In this document: one piece after another, positions 45,020 to 52,315 of the stretch
How the letters are laid out: each line of letters opens with the position of its first letter
How positions within the stretch are numbered: position 1 is the stretch's first letter
Origin: Aeromicrobium sp. Leaf245
Lineage (GTDB): Bacteria; Actinomycetota; Actinomycetes; Propionibacteriales; Nocardioidaceae
NCBI RefSeq assembly: GCF_942548115.1
Contig: NZ_OW824151.1
Coordinates: 992,001 to 1,056,000 of the forward strand
Direction of reading: 5' to 3'
Length of the DNA: 64,000 nucleotides
The notes under the pieces: model-generated
The model's input: the letters and a program-made list of their open reading frames with translations, nothing else
Database searches by the model: none
Told to the model about the DNA's origin: nothing
Position numbers and translations under genes: made by a program

Positions 45020-45092
45020 GTGACGCACGTGTCGCGGCAGCCAGAGGTAGGTGACGCACCTGTTCGGACCGCCGAGAGGTGCTACGCCTACC
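45011..45092 (-). repeat. Composite 39/31 intergenic element, copy 3
   Basis: On the minus strand GGTAGG starts at 45092, CACCTACCTCTGG at 45053 (39 nt on) and CACCTACCTCCGG at 45022 (31 nt further), the same spacing as the other copies. The 15-mer GTGCGTCACCTACCT is shared with copy 1. Module A here reads GGTAGGCG and is followed by ACCTCTCGG, as in copy 1. The element lies between convergent lysE and BASS genes and supplies the lysE stop codon. Confidence 0.85.
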
Positions 45093-45114
45093 TGCGACGA
45101 CGCGGACGGACGAC

Positions 45115-46062
45115 CTAGGCCCCCGCCCGCCCCAGCCGGCTCGACAGCACGGAGCCGACGATCAGCTGCAGCTGGTGGTAGATCATGAGCGGCAGCACGA
45201 CGAACGCGACGACGTCGCTGGGGAACAGCACGGTCGCCATCGGCAGGCCGCTCGCGAGGCTCTTGTTGCTGCCGCAGAACAGCAGAGCCACCCGGTCGCC
45301 GCGGTCGAACCCGACGAGCCGTCCCCAGGCCACGCACCAGCCGAGGGCGGCGCCCAGCAGCGCCGCGCAGAGCAGTGCCACGGCGACGACGTCCAGGACG
45401 GGGGCGGCCGACCAGATGCCCGCCTCGGCTCCCTCGCTGAAGGCGACGTAGACGATCAGCAGGATGGTGGACCGGTCGAAGCGCTTGAGCCCGGTGTCGT
45501 GGCGCGTCACCCAGCCGCCGACCACGGGTCGCAGGAGCTGGCCGAGCACGAACGGGGCGAGCAGCTGCAGCACGATCCGCAGCACGGAGTCGGCGTCGAC
45601 GCGGGCCTCGCCACCCAGCAGCAGGGCGACGAGCACCGGGGTCAGGACCACGCCCAGCAGGTTCGAGGTCGAGGCGCTCACCACGGCCGCGGCCACGTTG
45701 CCGCGGGCGATGCGGGTGTAGACGACGCAGCCCTGCACCGTCGACGGGACCAGCGTGGCGAGCAGGAGGCCGGCGGCGAGCTGCGGGGACAGCCACGCGT
45801 CGGTCAGCAGTCGGGCGCCGAGCCCCAGGACGGGCAGGACCACGAACGTGACCGAGAGGATGCTGAGCTGGAGCCGCCAGTGCCGGAGGTTGTGCAGGGT
45901 CTCGGCCGCCGAGAGTCGCGCGCCGTAGAGGAAGAACAGCAGCCCGATGCCCACCATGGAGGCGATCCGCACGACCTCGAACGCCGGCCCGGTCGCCGGG
46001 ACCACGGAGCCGGCGACGGCCACGGCGAGCAGCAGCAGGAGGAACGGGTCGACACGGCGCAC
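45115..46062 (-). CDS. Bile acid:sodium symporter-like (SBF/YfeH-type) transporter
   Basis: A 315-aa protein with about nine to ten hydrophobic segments. GLLFFLYGARLSAAET, LVPSTVQGCVVYTRIARGN and CGSNKSLASGLPMA match the SBF-like family (YfeH type) of the BASS superfamily. Likely a sodium-coupled organic anion transporter; substrate unknown. GTG 46062 is chosen because TAGCGT ends seven nt before it; GTG 46068 would be too close to the box. Divergent from proC. Confidence 0.85.
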   Translation of the reverse strand: MRRVDPFLLLLLAVAVAGSVVPATGPAFEVVRIASMVGIGLLFFLYGARLSAAETLHNLRHWRLQLSILSVTFVVLPVLGLGARLLTDAWLSPQLAAGLLLATLVPSTVQGCVVYTRIARGNVAAAVVSASTSNLLGVVLTPVLVALLLGGEARVDADSVLRIVLQLLAPFVLGQLLRPVVGGWVTRHDTGLKRFDRSTILLIVYVAFSEGAEAGIWSAAPVLDVVAVALLCAALLGAALGWCVAWGRLVGFDRGDRVALLFCGSNKSLASGLPMATVLFPSDVVAFVVLPLMIYHQLQLIVGSVLSSRLGRAGA

Positions 46063-46069
46063 GGCCACG

Positions 46070-46089
46070 ACGCTACGCCCGCCTACGCT
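46070..46089. promoter_or_regulatory. Back-to-back leaderless promoters of the BASS gene and proC
   Basis: TAGCGT on the minus strand (46075-46070) ends seven nt before the BASS GTG, and TACGCT on the plus strand (46084-46089) ends six nt before the proC ATG. The -10 boxes are 8 bp apart and, within 20 bp, nearly mirror each other. Both genes lack ribosome-binding sites. Confidence 0.5.
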
Positions 46090-46095
46090 GGCGTC

Positions 46096-46926
46096 ATGAC
46101 TGGTACCTCGAGCGACGGCATCGACCCCGCACGCATCGCGATCCTCGGCGGCGGGGTCATGGGCGAGACGCTGCTGACCGCCCTGATCGCGTCGGGCCGA
46201 CGCCCCGTCGACCTCGTCGTCAGCGAGAAGATGCCCGAGCGTGCCGAGGAGCTGAGGCAGCGGCACGGGGTCGAGGTCACCGACGTCGCCGCGGCCGTGC
46301 AGCGCGCCGGCGTGGTGCTCGTCGTGGTGAAGCCGCAGGACGTGCCGTCCGTCGTGGCCGAGATCGCCCCGCTCGTCGACCCCGCGGCCACCCTCGTGTC
46401 GTTGGCCGCAGGCGTCCGCATCGCGACCTACGAGAGCGCGCTGGCCGACGGCGTCGCCGTCGTGCGAGCCATGCCGAACACCCCGGCGCTGGTGGGGGAG
46501 GGCATGTTCGGCGTCTCGCCGGGCGCCGCCTGCGACGACACGCGGCTGGCCGAGGCCGTGGCCCTGCTCGAGACCGGCGGTCGGGTCGTCGTGGTGCCGG
46601 AGGACCAGCAGGACGGCGTCACGGCGGTCTCGGGCTCCGGACCCGCCTACGTCTTCTACCTGGCCGAGGCGATGATCGACGGCGGTGTGGCGGCCGGCCT
46701 CGACCGCGCCACCGCCCGGGCCCTGGCGGAGCAGACCATCCGGGGAGCCGCGGCCCTGCTCGCCGACACCGACGACGAGCCCGCCGAGCTGCGCCGCCGG
46801 GTCACCTCGCCGCACGGCACCACCCACGCCGCCATCAGCACGTTCGACGACCACGGCGTCGACGCGGCCCTGCGTGCGGGGGTCGAAGCGGCGGCACGCC
46901 GTTCGGCCGAGCTCTCCGCGTCGTAG
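46096..46926 (+). CDS. proC: Pyrroline-5-carboxylate reductase
   Basis: Final step of proline synthesis, reducing P5C with NAD(P)H. The 276-aa protein has the Rossmann motif AILGGGVMGETLL, VVVKPQD, VRAMPNTPALVGEGM and the C-terminal SGSGPAYVFYLAEAMIDG and VTSPHGTTHAAI signatures. Full length. ATG 46096 follows a TACGCT box by six nt. Synteny with mycobacteria (Rv0500) is retained. Confidence 0.95.
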   Translation: MTGTSSDGIDPARIAILGGGVMGETLLTALIASGRRPVDLVVSEKMPERAEELRQRHGVEVTDVAAAVQRAGVVLVVVKPQDVPSVVAEIAPLVDPAATLVSLAAGVRIATYESALADGVAVVRAMPNTPALVGEGMFGVSPGAACDDTRLAEAVALLETGGRVVVVPEDQQDGVTAVSGSGPAYVFYLAEAMIDGGVAAGLDRATARALAEQTIRGAAALLADTDDEPAELRRRVTSPHGTTHAAISTFDDHGVDAALRAGVEAAARRSAELSAS

Positions 46927-46929
46927 GCT
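46924..46929 (+). promoter_or_regulatory. TAGGCT -10 box of acuC, embedded in the proC stop codon
   Basis: The TAG of TAGGCT is the proC stop codon; the box ends six nt before the acuC ATG. acuC may therefore have its own leaderless transcript despite the 9-nt intergenic gap. Confidence 0.45.
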
Positions 46930-46935
46930 GCCAGC

Positions 46936-48144
46936 ATGCCGGACACCGAACCGACCGGGGCGAGCGACGAGACCGCTGGGCCCTGCCTCGTCTTCGACGA
47001 ACGCCTCACCGGGTACAACTTCGGTGCCGCGCACCCCATGGCGCCGGTGCGCGTCGACCTGACGATGGTCCTGGCCGGCGAGCTCGGCGTGCTCGACCAC
47101 CTCGAGGTCGTGGGCGCCGAGCCCGCCACCGACGAGGAGCTGTGCACCGTCCACACGCCCGCCTACGTGGAGCGTGTGCGCAAGCTGTCGCAGCACCCCA
47201 CCCACGCCGACCCGAGCGTCGGCCTCGGCACGGAGGACAACCCGGTCTTCAGCGGCATGCACGACGCGAGCGCGCTCATCGCCGGGGCCACCCTGGAAGC
47301 CGCGCGTCGGGTCTGGACGGGGCGCAACACCCACGCCGCCAACGTCTCGGGCGGCCTGCACCACGCGATGCCGGGCTCGGCGAGCGGGTTCTGCATCTAC
47401 AACGACCTTGGCGTCGCGATCGCGTGGCTGCTGGCGCAGGGCGCGCAGAAGGTCGTCTACCTCGACGTCGACGCCCACCACGGCGACGGCGTCCAGGCCA
47501 TGTTCTACGACGACCCGCGGGTGCTGACCATCTCGATCCACGAGGGGCCGCAGTCGCTGTTCCCGGGCACGGGCTGGTCCACGGAGACCGGCGGCCCGGG
47601 CGCGGAGGGCTCGGCGGTCAACATCCCGCTCCCGCCCGGCACGTCCGACGCGGGGTGGCTGCGCGCCTTCCACGCGATCGTCCCCGACGTGATCCGCGAG
47701 TTCGGACCCGAGATCATCGTCTCCCAGCACGGGTGCGACTCCCACATGGACGACCCGCTGACGAACCTGATGCTCAGCGTCGACGGCCAGCGCGCGTCGT
47801 ACCTGGCCGTGCGTGACCTCGCCCGCGAGGTCTGCGGCGGACGGTGGGTGGCGACCGGTGGTGGCGGCTACGCGGTCACCGAGGTCGTGCCCAGGGCGTG
47901 GACGCACCTGCTCGCGATCCTGGCGGACCACGACGTGGACCCCGAGACCGCGACGACCCAGGGCTGGCGCGACCACGTGGAGCGGCTCCGGGGCGTGCGG
48001 GCCCCGCAGCGCATGACCGACGGTCGGTCCGCCTCGTACCGTGCCTGGGAGCTGGGCTACGACCCCGCCAGCTGGCTCGACCGCTCGATCCTCGCGGCTC
48101 GCACCGACACCTTCCCGCTGCTCGGTCTCGACCCGCACCTGTGA
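46936..48144 (+). CDS. acuC: Histone deacetylase-like acetoin utilisation protein AcuC
   Basis: Zinc-dependent deacetylase of the class I HDAC fold; in Bacillus it deacetylates acetyl-CoA synthetase. The 402-aa protein has NVSGGLHHAMPGSASGFC with the catalytic His pair, VVYLDVDAHHGDGVQAMF with zinc Asp and His, and QHGCDSHMDDPL with the third zinc ligand, plus WVATGGGGYAV. N-terminal 15 residues are variable. In this window no acetyl-CoA synthetase lies adjacent, though an acyl-CoA synthetase is at 54 kb. Confidence 0.9.
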   Translation: MPDTEPTGASDETAGPCLVFDERLTGYNFGAAHPMAPVRVDLTMVLAGELGVLDHLEVVGAEPATDEELCTVHTPAYVERVRKLSQHPTHADPSVGLGTEDNPVFSGMHDASALIAGATLEAARRVWTGRNTHAANVSGGLHHAMPGSASGFCIYNDLGVAIAWLLAQGAQKVVYLDVDAHHGDGVQAMFYDDPRVLTISIHEGPQSLFPGTGWSTETGGPGAEGSAVNIPLPPGTSDAGWLRAFHAIVPDVIREFGPEIIVSQHGCDSHMDDPLTNLMLSVDGQRASYLAVRDLAREVCGGRWVATGGGGYAVTEVVPRAWTHLLAILADHDVDPETATTQGWRDHVERLRGVRAPQRMTDGRSASYRAWELGYDPASWLDRSILAARTDTFPLLGLDPHL

Positions 48145-48291
48145 CCTGCGCGGGTCCGTCGCGCCCGGCCACTTTCGTCTCCCCTATCCCAAACGTCCCA
48201 CGAGGCACTACGCTTCCCAGCACGCACTCGTGACGCGTCGCCGGAGGGGAAGCCGGGGAGGCGCGGGTGCCCCGAAAGCAAAGGTGAGGAC

Positions 48292-48477
48292 ATGACCGCA
48301 GGAACGACCTTCCTGACCGTCGCGGAGGTCGCGGCACAGATGCGCGTCTCCAAGATGACCGTGTACCGACTCGTCCACAACGGACAGCTCGAGGCGATCC
48401 GCGTCGGCCGCAGCTTCCGTGTGCCGGAGAAGGCGGTCGAGGACTACCTCCAGAAGTCCTACTACGAGGCCGGCTGA
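48292..48477 (+). CDS. Small excisionase-type helix-turn-helix DNA-binding protein
   Basis: A 61-aa protein, LTVAEVAAQMRVSKMTVYRLVHNG followed by LEAIRVGRSFRVPEKAVEDYL, which is the MerR/Xis-like winged-helix (HTH_17) fold. It matches in size and position mycobacterial Rv0500A, between proC and the bS22 gene. AGGTGAGGAC precedes ATG 48292, and TACGCT at 48209-48214 is a candidate -10. It is probably a chromosomal regulator (BldC-like) rather than a phage excisionase, because no integrase or att site is near. Confidence 0.88.
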   Translation: MTAGTTFLTVAEVAAQMRVSKMTVYRLVHNGQLEAIRVGRSFRVPEKAVEDYLQKSYYEAG

Positions 48478-48543
48478 GCCGTCCAGTCCGTCGTCGCGTA
48501 GTCTTGGCGTCCGCCAGTTCCGCAACAAGCAGAGGTCATATCC

Positions 48544-48645
48544 GTGGGTTCAGTCATCAAGAAGCGTCGTAAGCGGATGTCGAAGAAGAAGCACCGCAAG
48601 ATGCTCAAGCGAACCCGCGTCCAGCGTCGCAAGCTCGGCAAGTAG
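48544..48645 (+). CDS. Small ribosomal subunit protein bS22 (AURKAIP1/COX24 domain)
   Basis: A 33-aa, extremely basic peptide, [16 protein letters not shown] then [17 protein letters not shown]. It is the actinobacterial small-subunit protein bS22 (Rv0500B-like), related to the mitochondrial mS38/AURKAIP1 domain, sitting in the decoding-region rRNA. AGAGG lies eight nt before GTG 48544, and TAGTCT (48499-48504) is a possible -10. It lies between the HTH gene and the SDR gene as in mycobacteria. It is too short for most gene finders. Confidence 0.92.
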   Translation: MGSVIKKRRKRMSKKKHRKMLKRTRVQRRKLGK

Positions 48646-48651
48646 GGACCT

Positions 48652-49635
48652 ATGGGGCGGGTCGTCCTCGTCACGGGGGTCTCGGGCACTCTCGCCTCGC
48701 GCGTCTCGCGCCATCTCGCCGATCTCGGTGAGTCCGCCGGGATCGACCGCGTGGTGGGCATCGACCTGCGCCCCCCGGAGGGTGACCTCGGCGGCGTCAA
48801 GTTCGTCCGCGCCGACATCCGCACCCCCGTCGTCGCGAAGGTGATCGCGGTCGAGGACGTCGACACCGTCGTCCACCTCGACCTCGCCCCGGCCCGGGGC
48901 CGCTCCGGCTCCGGCGTCAAGGAGCGCAACGTCATCGGGACGATGCAGCTGCTGGCGGCCTGCCAGCGTTCCACCACGGTCTCCAAGCTCGTCGTCGGGT
49001 CCTCGGTGGCCGTGTACGGCTCGTCGCCTCGCGACCCCGCCCTGTTCATGGAGTCCGACTCCGCTCGCGGCGGGGTGCGGACCGGCTTCCCCAAGGACGT
49101 CGTCGAGGTGGAGTCCTACGTGCGCGGCTTCGCGCGGCGTCGGCCCGAGATCCTGATCACGACGGTGCGGGCCGCGCAGACGCTGCACCCGGAGATCGAG
49201 TCGCCGCTGCGCAGCTACTTCCTGAACCCGCTGCTGCCGGCCGTGATCGGCTTCGACCCCCGGCTGCAGTTCCTCTCGCTGCAGGACACGCTCTCGATCA
49301 TCGAGCAGTCGGTCGTGAAGGACCGCCCCGGCACGTTCAACGCGGCAGGGTCCGGCGTGCTGCTGCTGTCGCAGGCCGCGCGCCGCATGGGCAAGCCCGT
49401 GGTGCCCCTGCCCGGCATCGGCTTCGGTGCCGCTGCGGCACGGATCGTGCGCAGCATGGGCGGCGAGATCTCCCCCGACCTGCACCGGCTCCTGACGTAC
49501 GGCCGCGCGGTCGACACCAGCGCCCTGCGCGACATCTTCGGCTACGAGCTCTCGGCCACGACCGAGCAGGTCTTCGAGGAGTTCCGACTCGCGCAGCGAC
49601 CCGGTGTCCTGGCGCTCCTGGGAGGTGGCCGATGA
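48652..49635 (+). CDS. NAD-dependent epimerase/dehydratase family (extended SDR) protein
   Basis: A 327-aa protein with the dinucleotide motif VTGVSGTLASRV and an extended-SDR layout (VGSSVAVYGSS). The usual catalytic Y-x3-K is replaced: the equivalent segment reads VEVESYVRGFARR, lacking the Lys. The Rv0501 (GalE2-like) lineage shows the same pattern as far as I recall, so this is a family trait and a classical epimerase reaction is doubtful. It overlaps the acyltransferase gene by four nt, implying a functional link. Confidence 0.87.
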   Translation: MGRVVLVTGVSGTLASRVSRHLADLGESAGIDRVVGIDLRPPEGDLGGVKFVRADIRTPVVAKVIAVEDVDTVVHLDLAPARGRSGSGVKERNVIGTMQLLAACQRSTTVSKLVVGSSVAVYGSSPRDPALFMESDSARGGVRTGFPKDVVEVESYVRGFARRRPEILITTVRAAQTLHPEIESPLRSYFLNPLLPAVIGFDPRLQFLSLQDTLSIIEQSVVKDRPGTFNAAGSGVLLLSQAARRMGKPVVPLPGIGFGAAAARIVRSMGGEISPDLHRLLTYGRAVDTSALRDIFGYELSATTEQVFEEFRLAQRPGVLALLGGGR

Positions 49636-50993
49636 CGGACGAGCGCCGCACCATCGGCACGAAGGGCGCAGCCGGACGCGGTTCCCGCGGAGGCTCGCCC
49701 TCCTCGGGCGCACGCTCCCTCGCCGGCAAGACCCCGGCGTCGGGCAAGCCCGTCCGCAAGGCTGCGGCACCGGCCGAGCCCGTGGAGCCCGCCGACACCC
49801 CGGCTGTGGAGACCCCGCCCGCCGCGACGAAGGCCGTGACGTCCGGCTCAGCCAAGACCACGAAGGGCGCGACGTCGGGCGCCAAGAAGTCCGCCGCCAC
49901 CGGCCCCGGGGCGACGAAGAAGGCCGCCTCGGCCAAGCGTGCGACGGGTGCCTCGGCCAAGCGGCCCGCCTCGTCGCGGTCCACCGCCGGGGGTTCTCGG
50001 CTCCGGGCGGTCACCGAGGAGGACGCCGCGGCTGCTGCCGCCGCTGCGGCCGAGGAGGCGGCACGCGAGACGCGCACGGCATCTGGGAGGGCCACCCTGC
50101 CCGGCCTGCCGGTCGAGGACATCGTCCTGGCCGTCGCGCAGGCGGCCCAGCGGGTCCTCGGCTCCGACTGGGAGCACCGGCTCGCCCTCGCCTTCGCGGC
50201 CTTGCGCAAGCGGCTGACCGGGGACTTCGAGGTCGACGAGTTCGGCTTCGACCCCCAGCTCACCGAGATCCTCATCGCCGCGGTCGAGCCGCTCGCCGAG
50301 ACGTGGTTCCGGCTCGAGGTGCGCGGTGCGGAGAACATCCCCACCGACGGTGGCGCGCTCCTCGTGGCCAACCACTCGGGCACGGTGCCGCTCGACGGCG
50401 TGATGACCGGGTACGCGGTCAAGAAGTACAGCGGCCGCGACCTGCGTCCGCTGGGCGCCGACCTGGTCTTCGCCCTGCCCTTCGTGGGCCAGATGGCCCG
50501 CCGTGCCGGCGCGACCCTGGCCTGCACCCAGGACGCCGAGCGTCTGCTCGGCACCGGCGAGATCGCCGGCGTCTGGCCCGAGGGGTTCAAGGGCATCGGC
50601 AAGCCCTTCGCCGAGCGGTACAAGCTTCAGCGCTTCGGTCGCGGCGGCTTCGTGTCGTCCGCGCTGCGGGCCCAGGTGCCCATCGTGCCGGTCTCGATCG
50701 TGGGTGCCGAGGAGATCTATCCCCTCGTCGGCAACGTGCCGTCGCTGGCTCGTCTGCTGGGTCTGCCGTACCTGCCGGTCACCCCGTTCTTCCCGCTGCT
50801 CGGCCCGCTCGGCATGATCCCGCTCCCGAGCAAGTGGATCATCGAGTTCGGCGAGCCCATCCGCACCGACGCCTACGAGCCCGACGCCGCGGACGACCCG
50901 ATGCTGCTGTTCAACGTCACCGACCAGGTGCGCGAGACCATCCAGCAGACGCTGTACCGGCTGCTCGTCGATCGCGGCAACGCGTTCTTCTGA
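49632..50993 (+). CDS. PlsC-type acyltransferase with Lys/Ala-rich N-terminal extension
   Basis: A 453-aa protein. Residues 1-125 are a Lys/Ala/Ser/Pro-rich, histone H1-like disordered tract (AKKSAATGPGATKKAASAKR), followed by a poly-Ala helix (about 130-148). The catalytic domain starts near residue 220: LLVANHSGTVPLDG (His248), GVWPEGFKGIG and PVSIVGAEEIYP, as in Rv0502-type acyltransferases, presumably acting on glycerophospholipid or glycolipid precursors. The basic tail may bind nucleic acid or acidic membrane. ATGA overlap with the SDR gene suggests co-expression. Confidence 0.88.
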   Translation: MTDERRTIGTKGAAGRGSRGGSPSSGARSLAGKTPASGKPVRKAAAPAEPVEPADTPAVETPPAATKAVTSGSAKTTKGATSGAKKSAATGPGATKKAASAKRATGASAKRPASSRSTAGGSRLRAVTEEDAAAAAAAAAEEAARETRTASGRATLPGLPVEDIVLAVAQAAQRVLGSDWEHRLALAFAALRKRLTGDFEVDEFGFDPQLTEILIAAVEPLAETWFRLEVRGAENIPTDGGALLVANHSGTVPLDGVMTGYAVKKYSGRDLRPLGADLVFALPFVGQMARRAGATLACTQDAERLLGTGEIAGVWPEGFKGIGKPFAERYKLQRFGRGGFVSSALRAQVPIVPVSIVGAEEIYPLVGNVPSLARLLGLPYLPVTPFFPLLGPLGMIPLPSKWIIEFGEPIRTDAYEPDAADDPMLLFNVTDQVRETIQQTLYRLLVDRGNAFF

Positions 50994-51077
50994 GCGGCGG
51001 GACGGGTCGGGCGCGGCCGCCCAGGACGTGGCCCTGCGGCGGAGCCTCTGCTGCTTCGCCCTGCGGCGGAGCCCCAG

Positions 51078-52166
51078 CTACTTCTTGGTGCCGAGCAGGC
51101 CGTTGAGCAGGCCGGGGACCAGCCCCTCGGTCTCCTCGTTGCCCAGCAGGCCGCCGACGAGCGGATCGGTGACCGCGCGCAGGCCCTGCGGCTTCGCCGA
51201 GGGCGAGGGGGCGACCGGTGCCGGAGCCGGCGTCGGGGCGCTCGTGGCCTCGTCGGACGTGGGCGCCTTCGTGACCGGGGCCGGGGCGGTGTCGTCGCGG
51301 GTGCTGGCGGCCGGCTCGGCGTCGGAGGCCGACGCGGGACGGCCCGGTCGGACGACCTGCTGGACGACCTGGACCAGGGCGTCGACGTCGGCCTTGGCGC
51401 ACGTGCCGCACAGACGGCCGGCCTGACCGGCCAGGTCGGTGACGACGGCCGTCGCCGAGTCGAACGCGGACGCCGCGTCGGCGGGGACCTCGGCCGACAT
51501 GACGCTCAGGTCGACCGCGGACGCCGCGGCGAAGTCGTTGACGGTGTCGATCGTCGCGGTGGATCCGTCGGAGTCGAAGGCGCCGAAGAGCTCGGCCGAG
51601 CCCTGCTCGGCCTCGGTGCTGAAGTCGTCGAGGAGCGCGCCGACCTGGGCCCGCTGCTTGGTCGAGCCGTCGCCCAGCACGGCGCGGGCCTCGCGGAGCC
51701 GCTCGGCGGCGATCTCGAGCCGCTGCGTGCCGCGGCCCTCGTCGGTGCGCTGCATGGCCAGCTCGACGTTCTCGACGCCGCGCTTGACGGGGTAGAGGAC
51801 GTCGCCCGGGATGGCCTGGGCGCTGCCCGCGACCATGCCGACCACGCCGAGGGAGGAGACGGCGGCCACGGCCAGGCCGGCGATCCGGCGGCGGGTGCGG
51901 GGAGCCGACGGCGCCACGGTGGCCGGCGTGCGGTCGGCCACGGCACGCCGCGAGGCGCCCGGGTCGGGCACGAGGACGGTCTGCGCCTCGGTCATGAGTC
52001 GCTCGCGCAGGGCGGCGCGGAACTCCGGTCGCGGGGTCGCGACGGCGGACTCGCACACCAGCTCGGCAGCGCGCACCAGCTCGGCCACCTCGGCGGTGGC
52101 GGGGGTGCCGGACTCCCAGGCCTCGTGGAAGGCCTGGGCGTCGTCGCGGCCCGAGCGGGGTCTCAT
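51078..52166 (-). CDS. DUF5667 membrane protein, putative anti-sigma factor (RsbN-like)
   Basis: A 362-aa protein with a cytoplasmic N-terminus of about 90 residues (FHEAWESGTPATAEVAELV, FRAALRERLMTEA), one transmembrane segment (about 92-115, AGLAVAAVSSLGVVGMVAGS) and an extracytoplasmic DUF5667 domain (IPGDVLYPVKRGVENVELA) with a CGTC motif near residue 250 and a Pro/Ala-rich tail. Streptomyces RsbN, the anti-sigma factor of BldN, has this architecture and gene order. It is linked to the sigma gene by a small ORF with ATGA overlaps on both sides. Confidence 0.85.
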   Translation of the reverse strand: MRPRSGRDDAQAFHEAWESGTPATAEVAELVRAAELVCESAVATPRPEFRAALRERLMTEAQTVLVPDPGASRRAVADRTPATVAPSAPRTRRRIAGLAVAAVSSLGVVGMVAGSAQAIPGDVLYPVKRGVENVELAMQRTDEGRGTQRLEIAAERLREARAVLGDGSTKQRAQVGALLDDFSTEAEQGSAELFGAFDSDGSTATIDTVNDFAAASAVDLSVMSAEVPADAASAFDSATAVVTDLAGQAGRLCGTCAKADVDALVQVVQQVVRPGRPASASDAEPAASTRDDTAPAPVTKAPTSDEATSAPTPAPAPVAPSPSAKPQGLRAVTDPLVGGLLGNEETEGLVPGLLNGLLGTKK

Positions 52167-52315
52167 CGCGTCGTCCTGTCTGTGGTGGCGTCTACAGCTC
52201 CAACGATGGGGAAGACGTCGGAGTTACGCGTTCGTGACGCGGTTCGCACCATCTCGTCCATCAGGGGCCCGGTGGCCAGGCGGCGCGTCGGCCCGGTCCG
52301 CGCGACGCCGCTCAT
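52163..52315 (-). CDS. Candidate 50-aa small protein between sigma and DUF5667 genes
   Basis: The ATG at 52315 overlaps the sigma stop (ATGA) and its TGA overlaps the ATG of the DUF5667 gene (ATGA). Encoded peptide: MSGVARTGPTRRLATGPL then MDEMVRTASRTRNSD and a short tail, basic and without recognised domain. The first half uses only G/C third positions, the second half less strictly, so coding status is uncertain. It may be a real regulator or only a translational relay coupling sigma to anti-sigma synthesis. Confidence 0.4.
   Translation of the reverse strand: MSGVARTGPTRRLATGPLMDEMVRTASRTRNSDVFPIVGAVDATTDRTTR

Noticed and set aside
48292-48477. Phage excisionase marking a prophage
   Set aside because: No integrase, att repeats or phage genes nearby; size and neighbours match a conserved chromosomal HTH gene (Rv0500A-like).
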